From: Phascolomyces articulosus
Lineage: Eukaryota > Mucoromycota > Mucoromycetes > Mucorales > Lichtheimiaceae
NCBI GenBank assembly: GCA_025677815.1
Contig: JAIXMP010000033.1
Location: 1-64,000, forward strand
DNA: 64,000 nt
Direction: 5' to 3'
The stretch's first letter is position 1. Each line of letters opens with the position of its first letter. Positions 45,133-57,045 of this stretch are shown here, in pieces. The translations under genes were made by a program, and so were the position numbers. Under the pieces are notes generated by a model. That model saw nothing but the letters and a program-made list of their open reading frames with translations, ran no database searches and was not told the DNA's origin.

Positions 45133-46063
45133 ATTGTTTATGGATTTTCTTATAAAAAATGATGGACGGATAAAAAAGATGTTTTATAAACAAAAAGGTT
45201 TATCTTTTTTAACGGACTAAGATGTTACAGATGACTAAGCCTATAAACGTAGGATGTTTGAACAATCATTATCTATATACATTCTATTTGTATCACAGTA
45301 ATGCAATACCGCCACTGTATTATAAGCCCAAACACTCTGCTCTTACGTATATATACATACTTTAGAGTACATGTCATATGCCTAGCTGGTAGCAGGCCTT
45401 TTTTTTTGAAGCTTGAGTTGATGAGACAAGAAGCATAAGAATAGAAATTTCTATATTAACATCTCATTGGATTTAGAAGTTTTTATTTGGACTTCGCCTC
45501 ATGTACTTACATGGTTTCAACTTTGATGCTATCTCTTTTGAAACTCCTCATTAAGATCCTATCTGTAACGTTGCGACTTTTACCCTCTTCTTTTTTTTTT
45601 TTTTTTACGAAAGAGATAATAGGAAGTTGTTCTACTTGTGCAATAATAACAATTCACAATACGAATAATTCTATGGGTTCGCCTCTACGGTCCGTGTATA
45701 TTATTAATACCAACCAAAAAATATGCAGTGTTGCTTCTTTATTTGTGTTTATTCTTCCTCAATGGAGAAGTGATGTAAATACACCTCCCTTACGATTCGA
45801 AGAGTACTCAACAGAAAATGCATCAACTACTGACTGCATATTAATACCTGCCAAAGGCTCTTTCCTCACTTTGCTAACTAACAATCGTGTTGTATTTTTG
45901 ATTATTTTCAGAAATTTACTACCAATATCTGGTTATATATTCCCTGTAAGTTTACAATCATAGCTACTATTTTTAATAGTAAATATTTACAAATGTATTT
46001 TTTTGTGAAATATGCATTGGTTATTTGTTAAAATTGAGCATACCCTTGGTAATGCTATATTCT
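45133..46063. other. Spacer between HET genes 2 and 3
   Basis: 930 bp, holding the promoter of HET gene 2 and 3' UTR of HET gene 3. A plus-strand frame open from 45487 to 45963 lacks an ATG start at its head, contains a poly-F run from a T tract, and has no domain; not called as a gene. Confidence 0.5.
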
Positions 46064-47857
46064 TTATTGAATACAAAATGTTCCTTTAGATAAATTACAA
46101 CTAAAGAAAAAATATCGTGCATTTTTTATGACACAGCATCCTATAGCTTTGTAATAGTTTTCTCCTCGCTTCTTTTTTATCACAGGACAATAGACATCAT
46201 CAAGGGTTTCATCAAAGAAAATTTCTGGAAGTATTACATACTGTGCTGAGGGATCGTCCACATCTTCTGTTAAAGTATTGAAATCAATAAATGCCGCTTC
46301 TTCTTGAAAAGTATCATCTTCTTGGTCATCTTTATTCCACCAGAATAAATATTCCGTCTTTATCTCCATAAATCTGGATAATTGCTGGAGATATTCAGAT
46401 ATACGGTCGAGAGAATGATTTAATTTGGAAATATCATTCAATACTGGATAAGGTAATTTGATAGTTTTTTTTGTATCTCCTGTTCTAGATAATTGAACAG
46501 AAACACAAAGATAATATTGCCTCTTGTTATTATCATGTTTAGTTAACACTGGTAGGTCCCGGTACTGCATATTTAAATAGGTGTTGCTTATGTTGTATTG
46601 GTTCGTAACATACACACACGTAATATCTATAGTTTTTCCTGTCACCCTGTAATTTTTAAAGGCTGTTGTTGTCGCATTACGATGATAGTGCTCACCATTA
46701 ACCCCTGTCCACGACGGCAAAAACCTATACTTTTGTATCGTTGATTTATATTGATTTCTGAATTTCCCAAAAAGTAAGATACCAAGATCCTTTTTAGCTA
46801 AAAGGACATAAAACCTTATTATCAGGTCTGACGCTGGTTGACCATAATCGATTAAGAATTCGTCGAGAAATTCTGGGAAAAAGCGGATGAGTGCAAAAAC
46901 ACGGTCATGGTCCTTAGTGCTTGTTCGTTGATGTGCATGATAGAGAATTTCCATAACGCTTAATTCTTCAGGTTTTCTTTTGAGTAAATATAAATCGCCT
47001 TCAGTCGGAAGTTTATCATCCCAAATATGAATGTTCCTACCGACAATTAATAATTTTTTTGATTTTACCACTTCTTCAAAAGTCCATAGACGAGTAAACC
47101 ATTCGTGATTATGCAGTTTTTGTTGTTCATTATAAATGTCCCTGTATGTCGGTGTAATATTTTTATCATATTGTACATAATATTCAGGAACAAGCGCGAT
47201 GGTGCAGTATGCATGTTCGTATATAAGGTGTATATTTAGTATTTCACGTTGTTTTTCTTCTATATTGTCTAGATTGATGCACAATTGATCATACCATATA
47301 TATTTGATATTGAATTGCTGACATATTTGTTGAATGATGCTTTCAAATCGGACAAATTCTTCCTCTACATTATCATAATCTTTTTGCTGCTTTACTTCTG
47401 GATATTGTTCTTCCAGCAAATATCCTGGGTACTCTTTTTGATGCTCTTGTTCTTCATGATAATTTTCTTTATCGGCGAGATGATGTTTGAATCGACGTAT
47501 TTTACCAGAGATTCTGTATAGAGCATTCTCTTTCTCTTCTCCCCCAGATGAATCTTCATCACATTTTTTTGGTCGAATGATTTTATGTCTGCCTTCATCA
47601 ACTCGTTTGTACCTCCCAGGGGTTTCAGCATCATATAATATATCGCCAGATTGGCTCCAGCAATAGGACAATGCACAATATCCTTCGTCTACTTGAGAGC
47701 CAGGAACCAATTTCATGTCAGAAATACGGACAAGTCTAGTGGGCATAAATTCTGGTTTGGGTAGCTCATTTGGGACTGTTTGAGGTGGATAACAGGATTT
47801 GCCATAATTAAAAAAACTTTTTCGTACAAACTGTGCTGTCTCATATACAATATACAT
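46064..47857 (-). CDS. HET-domain protein 3 (597 aa)
   Basis: Intronless HET-family protein and closest paralogue of HET protein 2. HET blocks: YCALSYCWSQSGD (about 65-77), IKYIWYDQLCINLDNIEEKQ with IYEHAYCTIAL (about 189-222), and RLWTFEEV (about 262-269). Note CINL in place of the usual CINQ. Between the first and second blocks is an acidic/basic insert rich in Glu, Lys and Tyr (about 98-170), longer than in the other copies. HQRTSTKDHDRVFAL and LPSWTGVNGEHY follow. Two internal tracts are near-identical to HET gene 2; the rest is diverged, which suggests gene conversion or a mosaic origin. Met 47857 aligns with the start of HET protein 1. Confidence 0.88.
   Translation of the reverse strand: MYIVYETAQFVRKSFFNYGKSCYPPQTVPNELPKPEFMPTRLVRISDMKLVPGSQVDEGYCALSYCWSQSGDILYDAETPGRYKRVDEGRHKIIRPKKCDEDSSGGEEKENALYRISGKIRRFKHHLADKENYHEEQEHQKEYPGYLLEEQYPEVKQQKDYDNVEEEFVRFESIIQQICQQFNIKYIWYDQLCINLDNIEEKQREILNIHLIYEHAYCTIALVPEYYVQYDKNITPTYRDIYNEQQKLHNHEWFTRLWTFEEVVKSKKLLIVGRNIHIWDDKLPTEGDLYLLKRKPEELSVMEILYHAHQRTSTKDHDRVFALIRFFPEFLDEFLIDYGQPASDLIIRFYVLLAKKDLGILLFGKFRNQYKSTIQKYRFLPSWTGVNGEHYHRNATTTAFKNYRVTGKTIDITCVYVTNQYNISNTYLNMQYRDLPVLTKHDNNKRQYYLCVSVQLSRTGDTKKTIKLPYPVLNDISKLNHSLDRISEYLQQLSRFMEIKTEYLFWWNKDDQEDDTFQEEAAFIDFNTLTEDVDDPSAQYVILPEIFFDETLDDVYCPVIKKKRGENYYKAIGCCVIKNARYFFFSCNLSKGTFCIQ
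46877..47214 (-). repeat. Near-identical tract shared with HET gene 2 (44221-44558)
   Basis: The two 338-bp segments align without gaps and differ at only about four positions by eye, whereas sequence on either side is clearly diverged. Interpreted as a gene-conversion tract. Confidence 0.85.
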
Positions 47858-49062
47858 TATCTATTTCGTATTATATATAAATTTGCCACGTCAGTTTAAA
47901 GATGGTTGGTACCGAAATTCAAACATATAAAAAAAGGGTTTACTTACAGTTACAGTGGCAAAGAAAATAAGGTAAAATTGTGATAATAAAGCAATTGAAA
48001 TTGATCAATATATATGTTGTTTAATTGGTTGTGATAGAGTTGAATAGTTGTATATATTGAAAAAGGAAAAATGAAATAATGTAAAAAAAAGAAACAACTT
48101 TTTTATTTACAACATATACTGCTAAGCCAAAAAAAAAATATTACTACACGACTTATGAAGTTGATCAATCATAATGAGGGCTTTTACTTTTTTTGCTTTT
48201 CACCTTTTATGGAAATGCTCCTTTTTTATTCTGTTCGATTCCGAGTGTTGATTAGTAAATATTGATACTCGCAGTTGGTTTAAAGAGCATTGAGAGGTTC
48301 TTACAGTGTTTACATAAAAACATTTTTGATTCTCATTTTGAGTAACACAACAGCAGTTACATACATATACTATAGCCAGTTGAAGTTTTTAAAAGCCCAA
48401 ATCCAAAAACGCCAACGTATAAAAAAATAATAGTACGATATCATGTCTATCAATAAATGTGTTATCCTGCACCAGCGTATGTATCCAAAGAAATTTTCTA
48501 TATTTCTTTTTCTATAATCCATTTCTATGGCGGCTTTCAAGATTGAAAAGAATAGTTGATGAGGTGATTTTTTGTTAGGTACTAATCGAAATTGAAGATG
48601 CGTTGGGAAGAAGGTGAGAAAATGATTATCATCAATATGGGACCCCCCTTGTAATTGATTTTAACGCTCAATACTATCTTGCCAGGGTTATTGCGAAAAA
48701 AAATACTAAAGGTAATATAATAGAAAAATAAGATGATATACGAATACGTTGAGACTATTATTATAAGATTTATTTCAATAAAAATTAATCATGATTAAAC
48801 TATCTAATAAAATCGAGGTCCTTTTATACTTTTCGATAAAGTGTTTATTTCTAATTATTTATCTAGTGTCGGTACGTGTTTATGTGAATTCCTAGAGATG
48901 AGGATTAATATTTATTATTGTTAGTTTGCACCTTCTGCAAGGAGGGCGTCTTATTTTCTTATTCTTGTTACATTATACCTTATTTGGTTACCGTTCTGAT
49001 CTATCCCATTTCATAACAATGGTGTTTTTCTATTCTATTTTTTCTTCTTTATCTTATTTCAG
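47858..49062. other. Intergenic, upstream of HET gene 3
   Basis: 1.2 kb. Contains the HET gene 3 promoter on the left. Around 48443-48715 a few short exon-like pieces (MSINKCVILHQ; VLIEIEDALGRR) occur, but they do not join in phase, so no gene is called. Confidence 0.45.
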
Positions 49063-49430
49063 ATACACCTATTAGGCCTACTCTTTTCCTACGGACATGA
49101 CACTGCGGAAAATAAGTTTGATCGTTTATTGTTATCCTTTTTGATATTGATCGTTTGTCTCAAGGCAACTGAAGGGGTGAAAAAAGGCGAGCAAAAAGAC
49201 AAAAAAGTAGTAGTTAAACAATTTTTTTCTCCTTTTATACAAAGTTATAAGTGAATACCTTCGATTGCTGATTTTGTTGATAGATATATAGCATTTATAA
49301 TCCAAAAGATATCAGAGAACAAAACAATCAATAAGGTTTGGCCAACAGTAATCAATGACGAAGCCTGTAAATTAAACATAGCATTGGTAAGTATCTTTAT
49401 GAGAATGCTCTACCCCATATATAATGAATG

Positions 49431-49555
49431 GTTCTTGGGGTACGAGTTTTTAAGCGTAATCGGTACGAGTTTTATTTTTAGCTGCCTTCAAACCAGAGTG
49501 GTACAGACCCACTTGCTCCAACCAATCCTTTTCTCACATAAACTTTACGAGTTTT
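49431..49555. repeat. Terminal inverted repeat, left arm (125 bp)
   Basis: Pairs with 50761-50885; one mismatch in the part reading CTCCAACC versus CTCCAGCC. Confidence 0.9.
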
Positions 49556-50409
49556 CTTTCTAAACAACCCCCTCCACTGACCATTATCTGCCTGTACGAG
49601 TTTTTTTTATAACAAGATACATAAATGTGCATATTATTTTATACTCTATTATTGCTCTGTAGAATAAAAATATCATCCATCTCATTCTTTAATAATAATA
49701 ATAAAAATAGCCATTTGCTCATTTATTTATTTATTACTGCAAGGTGAAAATTTAGTCTATACGAGTTTTTCTTTTACATATGAGTATAAGCTAAAAGAAT
49801 ATTTTCATAAGTCATTCTGATTTCTTGTCGTCGGTCGGTACGAGTTACATAAATTTATATCTGCCACCCAACAACTCCATGAACAGTACGAGTATTTTTT
49901 TACTTCATGTTAATCGTCTATTTCACAAAATAAACCTTCATATTAAACATTAAACCTATGAAATATGTCCTTATTTCTAAAAGAATATAAATTATACTTT
50001 TTATTAATTATTGCTTTGCATGTAAACCGTACTTTTATTTTTAATACAATGAAAAGTTATTAATTATCCATACGAGTTTTTTTCCTGCAAGTAGCTCTTT
50101 ATCTGTACGAGTTACACAAATTTATACTCATCATCCAATTAGATACTTCTTTAATGGTACGAGTTTTTTTCTTTTGTCTGAAGAACTGTTTCTCGACCAT
50201 GATGCAACAGCAGCATCCAATTCTTCTACTATATAAGCATTAAAATTCTAAAAGAAGTTGTATAAACAATATTTAAATAGATTTAATATTTTATATATTA
50301 TATTCATATTAATACTTAAAGTATTTGGTTTTGTGTTTGTCACACCTTTAACATAATGGAATTTTATTTTGACATGCGGTTGAAAAAAAAGGTCACTGAT
50401 TACTTCAAC

Positions 50410-50574
50410 TTACAGTACCACATCATCGTAAGAAACACGTAGTTGTTTATCTATCAAACACACGTTTGATACATTGTATATGGGTTCAGAACCATCTATA
50501 ACTATTTTAGATTTGTCATATATGCCCGGCAAGGAAGGGTATATAAATACGTAACCTTTTTCATGATTTGACAA
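50410..50574 (-). other. Possible captured gene fragment inside the TIR element
   Basis: Minus-strand frame of 55 codons without a start, protein-like (PSLPGIYDKSKIVIDGSEPI, then YNVSNVCLIDKQLRVSYDDV and a stop). It lies within the element and has no relation to the split host gene that I can see. It may be a captured exon; unrecognised. Confidence 0.3.
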
Positions 50575-50760
50575 TAATCTTTATATTTTTACGCTATATC
50601 CATTTATTGCCTGCTACATATAAACCAGAATTACACCATATATTATAGTATATATTAAACAATTCTCATTAAGGTATACCATCCATTTTTTTTAAATAAC
50701 ATTAATATATAGGAGAAGCTTGATGAACGTATTTATTTTGATGTATCATGTTATAAAAAA

Positions 50761-50885
50761 AAAACTCGTAAAGTTTATGTGAGAAAAGGATTGGCTGGAG
50801 CAAGTGGGTCTGTACCACTCTGGTTTGAAGGCAGCTAAAAATAAAACTCGTACCGATTACGCTTAAAAACTCGTACCCCAAGAAC
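50761..50885. repeat. Terminal inverted repeat, right arm (125 bp)
   Basis: Inverse of 49431-49555. Its inner side continues into sequence that matches the left arm again after a 45-bp offset (left copy near 49595-49626), as if one TACGAG unit was lost on the right. Confidence 0.9.
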
Positions 50886-51718
50886 AACCCTTGAAATTAC
50901 CCGTATGCCTGGAACTGACCAGTAATATCTTCCATTCAGGCTCTTCAGTACTATATTTCTTGATTCAGATGTTTTGGTTAAAGGATAAGGAATCAGATAG
51001 TTCATTTAGCGGTGGTGGAGCGAGATGAATTTAAATATGAATGGTATTTAACTTTATTTTTTATTCTGTAACATGGAAATTTCTAGTGAAGTCAGCGCTG
51101 ATGTTGTCAATGCTGCCCGTATACTATCGTCCACAACCGAAAAATCGGTAGAAGAGATAATCCTATATTCAAGTATGGATTAAAAGAGCTTGATTGTTCC
51201 AAGATTGGGGCTGCTCTTGATCAAACGAAACCGTTCTTTAAAGGTTCCATTGTTTTTGCGAGATATGTTATTCTCCATCACTTATTCTCCAGACCTACTC
51301 CATTCTTGCCATGTTATCGGATATAGTGTCACAGATCATTATCTTTTTTCTTTTTTTCTTAAATTTGTGGATAAGAATACTAGTTAGCTAGTTCCTATAT
51401 AAAGTGCATTAACTTGCGATTACTTTTTTTTACGTACGTATTTATTTAGATGTTCGTGCTTCATTGCTAAACGTTAATCTCGCTCCCTGTTGGACATGTA
51501 ACAAGAGTGTGCAGGACGGAGTCACTAAATTTCCCTCAAAATTGCTTCCTCTAATGACAACTGCATCCAGTAGCAAAAAGATATTAAGTAGATGAAACTG
51601 TTGGAATTTAGATGGTATGCCTGAGCCGATAACTACATCAGGAAATGGCACTCATTGGTGTTCACCACCCAATTTTATCGTATCCTCATCACCAAAACGA
51701 AGAAAGACATCTCACTAA

Positions 51719-52456
51719 CTTTACATTGCTATTTTCTCTCATACACCTGTATTCTCTCTTTCTTTGAAAAGTTTCCCTATAATCTTCCATATTCAATATC
51801 TCTCATGTATATACTGGTATTTTTTTTTAATTCTTACCATCTTCTTATTATACATTATCCAATTTCCAAAAAAAAAAGAAAGGCTTTCATCTTGAAATTA
51901 TGTATATCTACACCTTATCATGTAAGTTTTTATTTCATTGTAAACTTTCTAAATACTCTATTGTAATCGATAATTTTAATTCAATAAGTTAATAAACACA
52001 CTACCAAGTCCCAAATGATTTTTATTCCTATCTGTTTTAAATTATTAATCATCATATAATTTTATGGGAACCTAAAATAGTAAAATAATAAAAAGATTAA
52101 TCCCACTCAATCGATTATGCATCGAATGCTAATTAATAAATCGTAAAATTCAATCATTCTGTCGAGTAATTCTTGATGATGATTTATTAATTAATAATAT
52201 TAATAAAGAGTTATCGTGCTGCGGATTGTTGCTGGAGCGATTTCAACCAAATGATAATGAGGTGGGTGATGTTCTTTTTTATCAGACCCCTCGGAAACAA
52301 GAAAAAAACGGTTAAAATAGTTCCGCGGAATACAAAAAAACACACAGCCCTGCTTTTTTCGTTACACAATCGGACAGTCTGCGCGTATACATAAATAAGA
52401 TACAAGATCTTGACAATTAACAGTAACCCTTCTTCCTTTCTTCCTGCTAGTTCATA
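51719..52456. other. Intergenic, upstream of aldo-keto reductase
   Basis: About 740 bp, AT-rich, with the reductase promoter at the right. The minus-strand frame at 52211-52474 crosses the reductase start and is taken as a shadow. Confidence 0.5.
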
Positions 52457-54166
52457 ATGACTATTAATAATCATACGGTCAAGGTAATAAATATATATTT
52501 TATGCCGTTTATTTTTGAAAAAACAACATAAGAAGCATAAGAAGGATCCTTACCAACAATCTATTGTCTTATCTACTACTATTAAACTGAAATAGCTTAA
52601 TAATGGATACGACTTTCCTTTGGTCGGTTATGGAACTTTTGGAGGCCACGCTGCACCTACTCAAGTTTATAACGGTAGTAAAATTGCCTTAGAAGTTGGA
52701 TATCGTCATATTGATACAGCTTATTTATGTATGTATTATTTCCCATTTGCAGCTCCAAGCAGTATCCTTTCTGATTTTTTAATAATACATGTTAAATATT
52801 TTTAGATCGTACCGAGGAAGCTGTTGGTAAAGCTGTTCGTGAAAGTAATATCCCACGAAATGAAATTTTTATTACCACAAAACTTTGGCAAACTTTCCAT
52901 GAACCTCAACACGTCCGACCAGCATGTGAGCGTTCATTGAAACTTTTGGGGTTGGATTATATTGATTTGTATATGATACATTGGCCAATGAGTTGGGAAT
53001 TTCATGGATATGAATTTGATGATTTAAAAGTGTGTAATGAGGATGGGGATATCCCGGTCACAAGTGTTCCAATTATTGATACTTGGCATGCAATGGAAGG
53101 ACTTGTAAAAGCTGGATTGGTGAAAAGTATTGGTAATTCAATCACAATTATTATATTTTGAACGGGAAAAGAAGGTGATTTGAATAAATAACTAGTCTTT
53201 TTATCGTGTGTATATTTGTGTTATATATAGGCGTATCCAATTTTAGCATTTCCCAGATAGAGGACTTGATAAAACAATGTGAGATCAAACCAGCGGTTCA
53301 TCAGGTAACTGTTGTGGAAAAGATAATGCATTCTCTTATCTTACTTATCAGTAAAATATAGATTAACCTAACTTAATATGATATTTATTATGAAGTTGGA
53401 AATTCATCCAAGTCTGCCGCAAGAAGAAATGCTTGAATTCTGTAACAAGCACAATATTGTTCTTACAGCCTATAGGTAAATATTAAACACGTACGAGATA
53501 TAGAAAGTATTGTTTTATTAACTATGTATGAACGTATTTAGCCCTCTTGCAAATCCAGGATATTCAGGCGTGCCGTCTATGTTTTCTGATCCAGTAGTAA
53601 GCAAAAAAAAAAAAAAAAAAAAGAAAAAAAGGAAAAAGAAACTACCATTTTAATACTAAACAAAATGATCAAATTATAACACACTTAACAAGGTTTTGAG
53701 AATTGCTGAAAAATATGGAAAGACACCAGCACAAGTATTACTCAATTGGGGTGTCGCTCGTGGCTATGCAGGTAATACATACATATATAACTTTATATAT
53801 ATGTGTATGTGGATCATCTTTGTTGTTATTATTGCCAAGTAGTACAGCCACGCACATTAAACATGGGAATTTACATTTTGATTTATAATCATCTCTTTCT
53901 AGTCATTCCAAAATCCGTCACCGCTGAACGTATCGAGGCGAACGTGGAATATTTTGAAATGAATAAAAAAGATATCGAAGCTATCCTGGAAATCGGAAAG
54001 AGAAATCCATATCGCAGCGGGTAAGAGAGAATTATTAGAATATAGGAATGATTTATTGAAAAAATGTATATTTTCTTTTAACGATGTTTTTATTATTTTC
54101 AATTGTTATAGTTCTCCTCTAAAAGACTTTGGTCCATCCAACAATATCTTCAACGAATCCCTTTGA
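52457..54166 (+). CDS. Aldo-keto reductase, 315 aa
   Basis: NAD(P)H-dependent carbonyl reductase of the AKR superfamily, TIM-barrel fold, cytosolic. Nine exons: 52457..52483, 52596..52728, 52806..53132, 53231..53304, 53396..53475, 53542..53596, 53693..53771, 53903..54020, 54112..54166. The catalytic tetrad is visible: Asp in RHIDTAYLY, Tyr at the end of the same motif, Lys in FITTKLW, His in YMIHWPMSW. Cofactor-binding parts follow: GVSNF, EIHPSLPQ, AYSPLANPG and VIPKSVTAERI. Length is normal for the family. The substrate may be an aldose or aldehyde; the sequence here does not decide it. The start has nine residues before the first intron, giving the usual short N-terminus. Confidence 0.9.
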
Positions 54167-54443
54167 ATGGATCCATTTGGTTATTTGTTGCAAAACTTAT
54201 CTAATTGTAGTCACCCTATTATTCAATAAAATATATTGTTTCGTGTTAAGAGAGTAGCAGCGGAAATTTGATTAAGTGGGTCAAACTCTAAACGTAGCCA
54301 TACATTAATGCTGCTGTCAGTACAAATAAGGTAATTAAGTCACAAATTTTCCTTTCTTGTCCATAAGTTCCATAATTTCAAAAGGTGTATATTTTTTGAA
54401 GTACTCGTTCCTTTTTTCACGTTTCGAAAACACTTGTCTTGAC

Positions 54444-57012
54444 ATGTCAGAACCTGCTACTACTACTGCTAGCACAACTAGGGAGCACCGACCTGGAGAA
54501 GCACGTATTAAATCCCAGTATGTTTTTAATTGAATTTCTTCATAAATAATTCTGACCGCGATCCATACATTTTTTTATGTGGTGACATGATTCTCTGTTC
54601 AACACACTATGTTTTTTTTATTGATCGATCGATATTGAATAAAAAAAAAATAGATTTCTCAAAGAGAAATGGTTCGATAATGACGAAGATAACAATGAAG
54701 CCATGAATGCTGTTTTTGGAGACGAAGAAGCAGAAGGAGGTCGGTTTACTGAAAGCGGTGGCAACAGGAATAAACATAAAAAGGGCAGAAAAGAAAGAGG
54801 TGCCAATAAAGGTCCAAGAGGCAAAAAGAGAATTGAAGATGAAATCAAAGTAGGTAGAAAAAAAAGCGTATTTGGATGGGATATATTCCCTTTCTTACTT
54901 TTGATGGGTATGAAATATACTGATACAGCTATATCATTCCATAGCTTTGTAAACCTATTGCTTTGGGTGATGAGTGCACTTATGGAGATAGGTGAGTTTC
55001 TTCCTTTTTTTTATTGTTAACTTAATTCTGAATAATATGGCATCATAAAATATTGACTTATTGTTATTATGCAAACAAAAAAGCTGTCGATTTTCGCATG
55101 ACCTTGAGAAATATTTGGAAACAAAGCCTGCTGACCTTGGTGATAAATGTCCTCAATTTGAAGCATTTGGAAAGTAAGTTATTTAAGATAAGGCTATGGG
55201 AAAGATGAATATTCTTGTTATATAAAAATTGAAAGGATTGTATACTTATATCCATGATGATGGTCCGGGGAAAAATATAGATGTCGTAATGGTTACAAAT
55301 GTCGATTCTTGAATGCTCATATGGATGAAAACAAGAAGCTTATTATCAACCAAGAGGTACACACTCGTTTCTATTAATTGCATTAAATCCGTTTTTTTTT
55401 TTTTTTGCTAACAGGCATCAATAACACATATAAATGCGTATATTAGTTTGTTGAGAAGAATATCCCTCATACCCGTAACGGTCTAACTTCCGATGTTCAA
55501 TTCAAACTTGCAAAGTTCAAGGTAAAATATATGAAAAGTTCACTTATAGTTACGTTGAGTGAGAAGAGGGAGAGAGAGAAAGAGAATGGAGGAGTTAGTT
55601 AGTATTCCTATATGATTCAACAGCAACTCATCCAACATGATATGTTGTCGTTCCTTTTTTTTTTTTTGATATAGTACGAATTCACCAAATCATTACCGTT
55701 CATTGAACAACTCAAGAAAGAAATCGACTCTGAAGAATCTCAAAAGGAAGTGAATCGAAAGCGAAAATTGGATCAAGTTGAGGAAAATGATAGCAAAGAT
55801 CAGGAAACACAATCTTCCGAAGAAAAAATTCAAAAAACAGAAGAATCGACAACTGTAACTGAAATAAAAGAGAAAGAAGATAAAGCCAACGAATCATCTG
55901 CAAATTTGGAGCAAGAATCTATTGATAAAGATTTGCCAGATGTGAATATGAATATCGAACCAAAGTTGGGACCAATTGATGTGGAACGCCCTTACAAGAA
56001 GGTATATATTGAACGTTAATGCTAATGTCATTTATATAAAGTACCATATCTAACATTGGGATTTTGTTCTATTCTTCTTCCAACATCAAAATAGTTGATT
56101 GATTTTAGTAACAAAACATACCTTGCACCTTTAACTACGGTTGGCAATTTACCTTTCCGACGTATTTGTAAAGAGTATGGTGTGGATATTACTTGTGGTG
56201 AAATGGCCATGGCGAGAAACCTGCTTCAGGTATACACACATAAATTTCAAAAGGGGATTAAAAAAAAGAAATAAGAACTAGAGACTTATAGAATATAAAA
56301 ATTAGGGTCAAACATCTGAATGGGCGTTGACCAAGCGTCACGTAAGCGAAGATATCTTTGGCATTCAGGTAAAAGAAAAAAAATGATTATATTTTATATA
56401 ATTTTATATACTTGAAACAGTTGATCTTATTCATATTCTTCATAAAGATTTGTGGCAGTAAATTTGATCAAGTGACAAAAGCATGCGAAGCCATCAATAA
56501 CGAAGTGGATGTCGATTTTGTTGATCTTAATATGGGTTGTCCTATTGATCTCGTCTTTAACCAGGTATTATACTCGAGTAAAAAAAAGAATTATTTTCCA
56601 TTATTTTGTATGACATGGGTTAATTTTTTATATTGTACTTTTTATTTTAGGGTGCTGGTTCTGCACTTCCTGAACATAAAGGAAAAATGCGCAAAGTTTT
56701 GCGCGGTATGACCCATGTTTTAGATTGTCCTGCCACTGTTAAATTCAGAACGGGTGTAAAAAAGAATGTATATACAGCTCATAAATTGATACCCATATTT
56801 GAAGGTTTGGTATGTAAAAAACTCATTCTATATTTTTATATTATTTTCTTTGAAGAAGAAAAAAAGAGATATTAATTTGATTTATTTTTAATAGGACATT
56901 GGACTTGGAACGGTAAGATAAATAGTAATCATGATGTGATGATGAGAACAAAGATTGGAATATACAAAAATAGACTTTCTTGAAGGGGAGAGAGAGAGAG
57001 TGTGTGTGTGTA

Positions 57013-57045
<33 letters not shown>

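Larger units (their letters stand above)
49431..50885. mobile_element. 1,455-bp non-autonomous TIR element
   Basis: Bounded by 125-bp terminal inverted repeats (49431-49555 and 50761-50885) that differ at one position by eye; outer end GTTCTTGGGGTACGAG. It encodes no transposase. The body carries TACGAG motifs, usually followed by a T run: ten on the plus strand between 49441 and 50163, and three inverted at 50765-50875. These are candidate binding sites for a transposase supplied elsewhere. No target duplication could be found, so the superfamily is open. The near-perfect arms suggest recent movement or arm homogenisation. Confidence 0.85.
49063..51718 (+). pseudogene. Unrecognised gene, broken and interrupted by a TIR element
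   Basis: A series of plus-strand open pieces with protein-like composition: 49063-49254 (YGHDTAENKFDRLLLSFLIL), 49288-49430 (KVWPTVINDEACKLNIALV), about 50886-51028 (VLYFLIQMFWLKDKESDSSF), 51073-51183 (EISSEVSADVVNAARILSST), 51174-51326 (KELDCSKIGAALDQTKPFF) and 51450-51718 (APCWTCNKSV with CxxC, and one in-frame TGA at 51593). The second piece stays open up to the left end of the 1,455-bp element, and the third is open right from its other end. Frames shift and stops occur, so the gene is dead or I am missing introns. No family recognised. Confidence 0.45.

Noticed and set aside
45487..45963. 158-codon plus-strand frame
   Set aside because: Begins at TTG, includes a poly-Phe run from a T tract, overlaps the spacer between HET genes, and shows no domain.
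48443..48715. Three-exon small gene upstream of the TIR element
   Set aside because: Exon pieces look plausible but cannot be joined in phase without a stop.
49431..50885. LTR retrotransposon or solo LTR
   Set aside because: Ends are inverted rather than direct repeats and there is no reverse transcriptase.
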